From Polyangium sp. 6x1 (GTDB lineage: Bacteria; Myxococcota_A; Polyangia; Polyangiales; Polyangiaceae), in contig NZ_JARZHH010000054.1 in NCBI RefSeq assembly GCF_029946515.1, positions 1 to 64,000 of the forward strand: 64,000 nt of DNA, read 5' to 3'. Below are positions 61,101 to 64,000 of this stretch, piece after piece; positions within the stretch are counted from its first letter, which is position 1; each line of letters starts with the position of its first letter. The notes beneath the pieces were generated by a model that saw only the letters and a list, made by a program, of their open reading frames with translations, was not told the DNA's origin and did not search any database. A program made the position numbers and the translations under genes.

Positions 61101-61178
61101 ATCGCAGACGGGGCAGGCGAGGTTGCAGCCCTCGGCGAGCAGGAGGCTCGTGTCGGTCGTGCCGGCGCGCGGGCTCAT
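58173..61178 (-). CDS. Double radical SAM protein fused to a Gfo/Idh/MocA oxidoreductase
   Basis: A 1001-residue three-part enzyme. Half 1 (~1-300): cluster C18/C22/C25 (EGCNLACPVC); GGEP is replaced by RGEA; auxiliary-like site GIPLC (C227) plus C265-x2-C268-x5-C274. Half 2 (~305-620): C327/C331/C334 (HCNQDCWFC), intact GGEP (369-372), GVPPC (C544) and C576-x2-C579-x5-C585. From ~668 a Gfo/Idh/MocA domain begins (VAIVGTGRRGLAFA) with the family's EKP motif (759-761). The repeated IPxC/CxxCx5C pattern resembles twitch/SPASM auxiliary Fe-S sites. ATG 61178 is used; ATG 61190 is possible. It diverges from a paralogous double radical SAM gene 61 bp away. Confidence 0.9.
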   Translation of the reverse strand: MSPRAGTTDTSLLLAEGCNLACPVCDCRGKPTDEGTRQRELRRGGGVLELRGEASRVKDLRAIVQSARDAGWDAVYARTNGVAYAAEGRAEELRAAGLTGIVFFLASDRPAVHDAIARVRGAFAAGLAGLRAIAATGLDLVFEIPVLDPSIQDLRAVIALLASAAPSARRVRLYTPSALRPVDGRAPRELAPPRWDRARDALLAAIGFAREKGLEITLTERDGIPLCAVATKNADGGVDVPERLLADRGGRPIPRHATSSLAPGCDACGASRACPGTTTLYLSTHGAAGLSPLPRAPQQRPRDRWDETRKSAARAAFFTVLRPTVHCNQDCWFCSANETSHNVEEDPGRMLRRIARLGRTGVEQISFSGGEPTLSRHLVDYVSVAKRTGVRSIELVTNAVLLDKPEKVDALVAAGLTNVFVSLHAHDEALARLQTRKMGDHARTVRALHLFARHEHLRLDVNHVVSAQNYRHLVRFVEWMHAAFGARIGISFAYVTPQYKALERLADHVPRFADVMPYLKRAIARANELGVEVVVGSRQGVPPCQLEEMMPWSDVLVSLSGALTEDLPQKQKGPACADCRFDLVCTGVWKPYAAVFGTSELRAIPGEKITPERCLSEPRIARFRPGIDRLDELRFGDGRIPRSDEIPLPEAPRERIHLPVAPASAPRALRVAIVGTGRRGLAFAAALEQAGGFVLSGIASPHAPDKDLPEIAADVPRARTLAELCERGAIDAVIVATSTRQHAEIAREALARGLSCLVEKPLAATLTEAEALAAEANERITVAQQLRTAGGLEEILSVLGDRKGADRPIEIEVVHRATATSPASLHAWSRTALYELLIHLGDVAQAVAGEDLRIRKATAKGGGRPERVTLRARGAGPSQPDVTIELLLAEAADALEVRARLGDGRRLSWIRSEGRDLVEVSDAGGKRTRTPPRGGDLARLLVAFRESVVRGDRPKVSAEDGVRAMRLAAEAITALEAAGAPFDRAAEPKRVASVPLRDRVG

Positions 61179-61239
61179 GGAGGGCCGCATTGTTCGCCGT
61201 GGGCAACGCCGTGCGCAAGAGGCTCGCGCTTGCGGTAGC

Positions 61240-63060
61240 ATGCCCTTGATGCGCGTCGCGCGGGTGCTCACCAACGAGACCTGCAACCAGGGTTGCGGCT
61301 TCTGCTCGGCGCGAAGGCCCGTCGAACGGCCCGATTTCGTGCGCCCCGCGGCCGTGCTCGCCCGCATCGACGCGGCGCTCGGGAAGGGCGCGCGCGAGGT
61401 CGTGCTGACGGGCGGCGAGCCCACGATGCGAAGGGATCTCGCGGCCCTCGTCCGTCACGCCCGCGCGCGCGGCGCCGAGCGCGTCGTGCTGGAGACGAAC
61501 GCGACGCTCGTGACGGAGAGCGTCGCGCGCGCGCTCGTCGACGCAGGCCTCTCGATCGCGCGCGTGCACGTGCCGGCCTTCGGGCCCGAGGCGGACGCGA
61601 TCACGCGCGACGAGGGCGGTTTTTCCGCCGCGCTCGCGGGCGCGCGTGCCCTCGCCGCCGCGGGGATTCCGCTGGAGATCGCGACGCCGATCGTCCGGAC
61701 GAACCTCGATCTCGTCGCGGCGATCCCGGGTCGTTTGCGCGCCGCGAACCTCCCGGCCCTGCGCATCCTCGCGTCGATCCCCGTGGACGCGCCCGATCCC
61801 GCGACGCTCGCGCCGCTCGAAGGCGCCGCGCGCGCGCTCGAGCGGCTCGATCAGGCCGCGCGTGAGGCCGGCATCCCGCTCTCGCTCGACCCCGGCGCGG
61901 CCATCCCTCCGTGCTCGTTCGAGCGGCCCGCGCGCCTCGCGCACCTCTACGCGCTGAACCCCGGCGGCGCGCAGCGACCGGGCCACGAGCGCGTGCCCGC
62001 GTGCGGCGCGTGTGTCGTCGCGGATCGTTGTCCCGGCGTGCCGCGGGCGCTCCACGCGCGCGAGCCCGCGTCGGCCTTCCGGCCCCTCACCGAGGATCGG
62101 ATCCGCCGCAAGCTCACGGTGATCTCGTCGGTGCGCGAGCAGATCGATCGCGAGCTCGTGACCCGCGACGTCTACCGCGCGCCCGACGGCCGGCTCGTGC
62201 CTTCGCACATCGTGCGCATCCAGTTCCAGTGCAACCAGGCCTGCGATTTTTGCTTCGTCTCGACGCACCTGCCAGCGCCCGACGACGAGGCCGTGCGCCA
62301 CGCGATCCTCGAGATCGCGCACGCCGGCGGCGTCTTGCAGGTCTCGGGCGGCGAGCCGACCTTGAACGGCCGCCTCGGCGACTACGTCGCGCTCGCGAAG
62401 CGGGAAGGCGCGATCGCCGTGGAGCTGCAGACGAACGCCGTGCGCCTCGCGGATCCGGGCCGCGCGCGCGAGCTCGAAGAGGCCGGGCTCGACGTGGCGT
62501 TCGTGTCGCTGCACGGATCACGCGCCGAGATCTCGGACGCGATCACGCGCGCGCCTGGCACGTTCGAGAAGACCGCGCGGGGCCTCGACGCGCTCGCGCA
62601 GACGAAGATCCGCGTTCGCCTGAACTTCGTCTTCTGCGCGCCGAACCAGGCGGATTTCCCGGACTTCGTGCGCCTCGTCGCGGCGCGATGGCCGGCCGCG
62701 GAGATCAATGTCTCGGTCGTGGGGGCGTTCACCGATCTCGTGCCCCGCACGGAGAGCTTGATCCCGCGGTACACGGAGCTCTTGCCCGCGATGCGCGAGG
62801 GCCTCGTGATCGCGCGCGCGGCCGGGATCCCTGTGCTCGGCTTCGAGTCGATGTGCGGGATCCCGCTCTGCCTCGCGCCCGTCGATCCGCGCGGGTTCTT
62901 CGACCTCGCCGAGATCCCCAGCGGGCACGACGGCGGCGAGTTCGTCCGCGCGGAAGCGTGCGAGCGGTGTGAGCTTTCCGCGCGCTGCTTCGGGCTGCGA
63001 CGGAGCTACGCCGAGCTACATGGAACCAGCGAGGCGCGCGCCGTCGTGCGAGGGGCGTAA
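61240..63060 (+). CDS. Double (tandem) radical SAM protein
   Basis: A 606-residue enzyme. Half 1: C15/C19/C22 (TCNQGCGFC), GGEP 58-61, AIPPC (C225) and C255-x2-C258-x5-C264. Half 2: C331/C335/C338 (QCNQACDFC), GGEP 370-373, GIPLC (C544; C539 is also near) and C574-x2-C577-x5-C583, ending with GTSEAR, matched by GTSELR in the divergent neighbour. It is therefore a paralogue of the first two parts of the gene at 58173. Start ATG 61240 (or 61249); no clear ribosome site. Four Fe-S clusters are predicted from the cysteines. Confidence 0.9.
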   Translation: MPLMRVARVLTNETCNQGCGFCSARRPVERPDFVRPAAVLARIDAALGKGAREVVLTGGEPTMRRDLAALVRHARARGAERVVLETNATLVTESVARALVDAGLSIARVHVPAFGPEADAITRDEGGFSAALAGARALAAAGIPLEIATPIVRTNLDLVAAIPGRLRAANLPALRILASIPVDAPDPATLAPLEGAARALERLDQAAREAGIPLSLDPGAAIPPCSFERPARLAHLYALNPGGAQRPGHERVPACGACVVADRCPGVPRALHAREPASAFRPLTEDRIRRKLTVISSVREQIDRELVTRDVYRAPDGRLVPSHIVRIQFQCNQACDFCFVSTHLPAPDDEAVRHAILEIAHAGGVLQVSGGEPTLNGRLGDYVALAKREGAIAVELQTNAVRLADPGRARELEEAGLDVAFVSLHGSRAEISDAITRAPGTFEKTARGLDALAQTKIRVRLNFVFCAPNQADFPDFVRLVAARWPAAEINVSVVGAFTDLVPRTESLIPRYTELLPAMREGLVIARAAGIPVLGFESMCGIPLCLAPVDPRGFFDLAEIPSGHDGGEFVRAEACERCELSARCFGLRRSYAELHGTSEARAVVRGA

Positions 63061-63114
63061 ACGAGCGCCCGGTACGTCGACGGTTCGTGCTTCCACCTTC
63101 CCTCGTAGGGCGGT

Positions 63115-64000
63115 ATGGAGCGTGCCGTGTCGGGGGTACGGAGCAAAAGGGTGCCGGGCGAGCGAGACAAGGCCACGACCGTCCTGTCCATGGTCGGCCT
63201 CCCCGCGCGGGGAAAAACGTACATCGGGCGCCGCGTGGCGCGTTACCTGAGCTGGCTCGGTCATCCGACCCGCGTGTTCAACGTGGGGAGTTACCGTCGC
63301 CGGCAGATCGGCGCGAGCCAGCCAGCGGACTTCTTCGCGCCGACGAACAAGGAAGGCCGGCAGGTCCTGCACGAGCTCGCCATGACGGCGCTCGACGACA
63401 TGCTGGCGTGGCTGCGCGAGGGCGGCGAGGTCGGCATCTTCGACGCGACGAACAGCACGAAGGAGCGAAGGCGCTTCGTCGAGGAGCGGTGCCGCAAGGA
63501 GGGCCTGCCCGTCGTCTTCATCGAGTCGTTCTGCAACGACCCGGGCGTGATCGCGGCGAACGTTCGCGACACGAAGCTGAAGTCGCCGGACTACGTCGAC
63601 ATGGACCCGGACGCGGCGGCGCAGGATTTCCTGCGGCGCATCGCCCACTACGAGTCGATGTACGAGACGCTCGACGATCCGAACCAGAGCTACATCAAGA
63701 TCATCGACGTCGGCCGCCAGGTGATCCTGAACCGGATCCACGGCTACCTGCCCGCGCGCCTCGCGCCGCTGCTCATCGATCTGCACGTCTCGCCGCGCCC
63801 GATCTGGCTGACGCGGCACGGGCAGAGCGACTACAACCGGCACGGCCGCATCGGCGGTGATCCCGAGCTCTCGCCCGCGGGCGAGGAGTACGCGAAGCAC
63901 CTGGCGGAGTTCGTCCGGAAGAACGCGCCGCGGGATCAGGAGGTCGCCGTGTGGACGAGCACGCTGCGGCGGACGATCTCGACGGCGACGAAGATCACGC
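63115..64000 (+). CDS. Bifunctional 6-phosphofructo-2-kinase/fructose-2,6-bisphosphatase (3' partial)
   Basis: Runs off the window end. It starts at ATG 63115. The N-terminal kinase domain has the P-loop GLPARGKT (28-35) and the PFK-2 motifs FDATNSTKERR, SYRRR and SPDYVDMDP. From ~residue 230 a histidine-phosphatase domain begins with LTRHGQSDYN (H235), as in the FBPase-2 part. The bifunctional layout is the eukaryotic PFKFB type, making or breaking fructose-2,6-bisphosphate, and is rare in bacteria though known in some myxobacteria. The remaining phosphatase residues lie beyond the window. Confidence 0.92.
   Translation, partial: MERAVSGVRSKRVPGERDKATTVLSMVGLPARGKTYIGRRVARYLSWLGHPTRVFNVGSYRRRQIGASQPADFFAPTNKEGRQVLHELAMTALDDMLAWLREGGEVGIFDATNSTKERRRFVEERCRKEGLPVVFIESFCNDPGVIAANVRDTKLKSPDYVDMDPDAAAQDFLRRIAHYESMYETLDDPNQSYIKIIDVGRQVILNRIHGYLPARLAPLLIDLHVSPRPIWLTRHGQSDYNRHGRIGGDPELSPAGEEYAKHLAEFVRKNAPRDQEVAVWTSTLRRTISTATKIT

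Overview
High-GC DNA (about 70%) with many lipoproteins, TPR proteins, a Pkn-type Ser/Thr kinase, very large hybrid histidine kinases and a metalloprotease carrying a MYXO-CTERM-type sorting tail. Together these point to a myxobacterium (Myxococcota), most likely from the Polyangiaceae/Sorangiineae; this placement is inference from gene content. No rRNA, no intact transposon and no CRISPR array were seen.

Region by region. 0-10.6 kb: two TPR proteins flank a lipoprotein-like SppA protease. 10.7-14.5 kb: two cell-surface lipoproteins and a small histidine kinase-receiver protein. 14.5-14.7 kb: a tRNA-Leu(GAG) unit with its own promoter and terminator. 14.7-17.8 kb: a small lipoprotein and a secreted zinc metalloprotease. 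17.8-18.9 kb: a lower-GC insert bounded by a 111-bp direct repeat of a HAD gene's 3' end. 18.8-23.7 kb (minus): an acyltransferase and a GpsA-like protein lacking the catalytic lysine, then a Ser/Thr kinase and a HAD phosphatase. 23.8-30.2 kb: lipoproteins, a 43-bp tandem repeat, a HEXXH protein, a five-haem cytochrome c and a methyltransferase. 30.2-40.3 kb: a signalling island made of a winged-helix gene with two small membrane proteins (minus), diverging from a giant HAMP-array hybrid kinase, a second hybrid kinase and a degenerate PP2C-like protein (plus). 40.4-49.2 kb: a cytochrome c-NnrU fusion, several multi-pass membrane proteins, a GT-C-like glycosyltransferase and two cobalamin-binding radical SAM proteins. 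49.2-53.1 kb: a large EGF-like lipoprotein ending in six 354-bp repeats. 53.2-56.6 kb: sugar/polysaccharide genes (nucleotide-sugar epimerase, LmbE-type deacetylase, WecB-type epimerase, GT2). 56.7-58.2 kb: a membrane-anchored propeller-like protein. 58.2-63.1 kb: a divergent pair of double radical SAM proteins, one of them fused to a Gfo/Idh/MocA oxidoreductase. 63.1 kb to the end: the start of a bifunctional PFK-2/FBPase-2.

The strongest candidate for an undescribed system is the divergent pair at 58.2-63.1 kb. All four radical SAM halves carry the CxxxCxxC triad plus the same downstream [I/V]PxC ... CxxCx5C signature, so each protein is predicted to hold four Fe-S clusters. Other striking features are the att-like 111-bp duplication at 17.8-18.9 kb, the lysine-less GpsA-like protein coupled to an acyltransferase, and the 13-module HAMP array.
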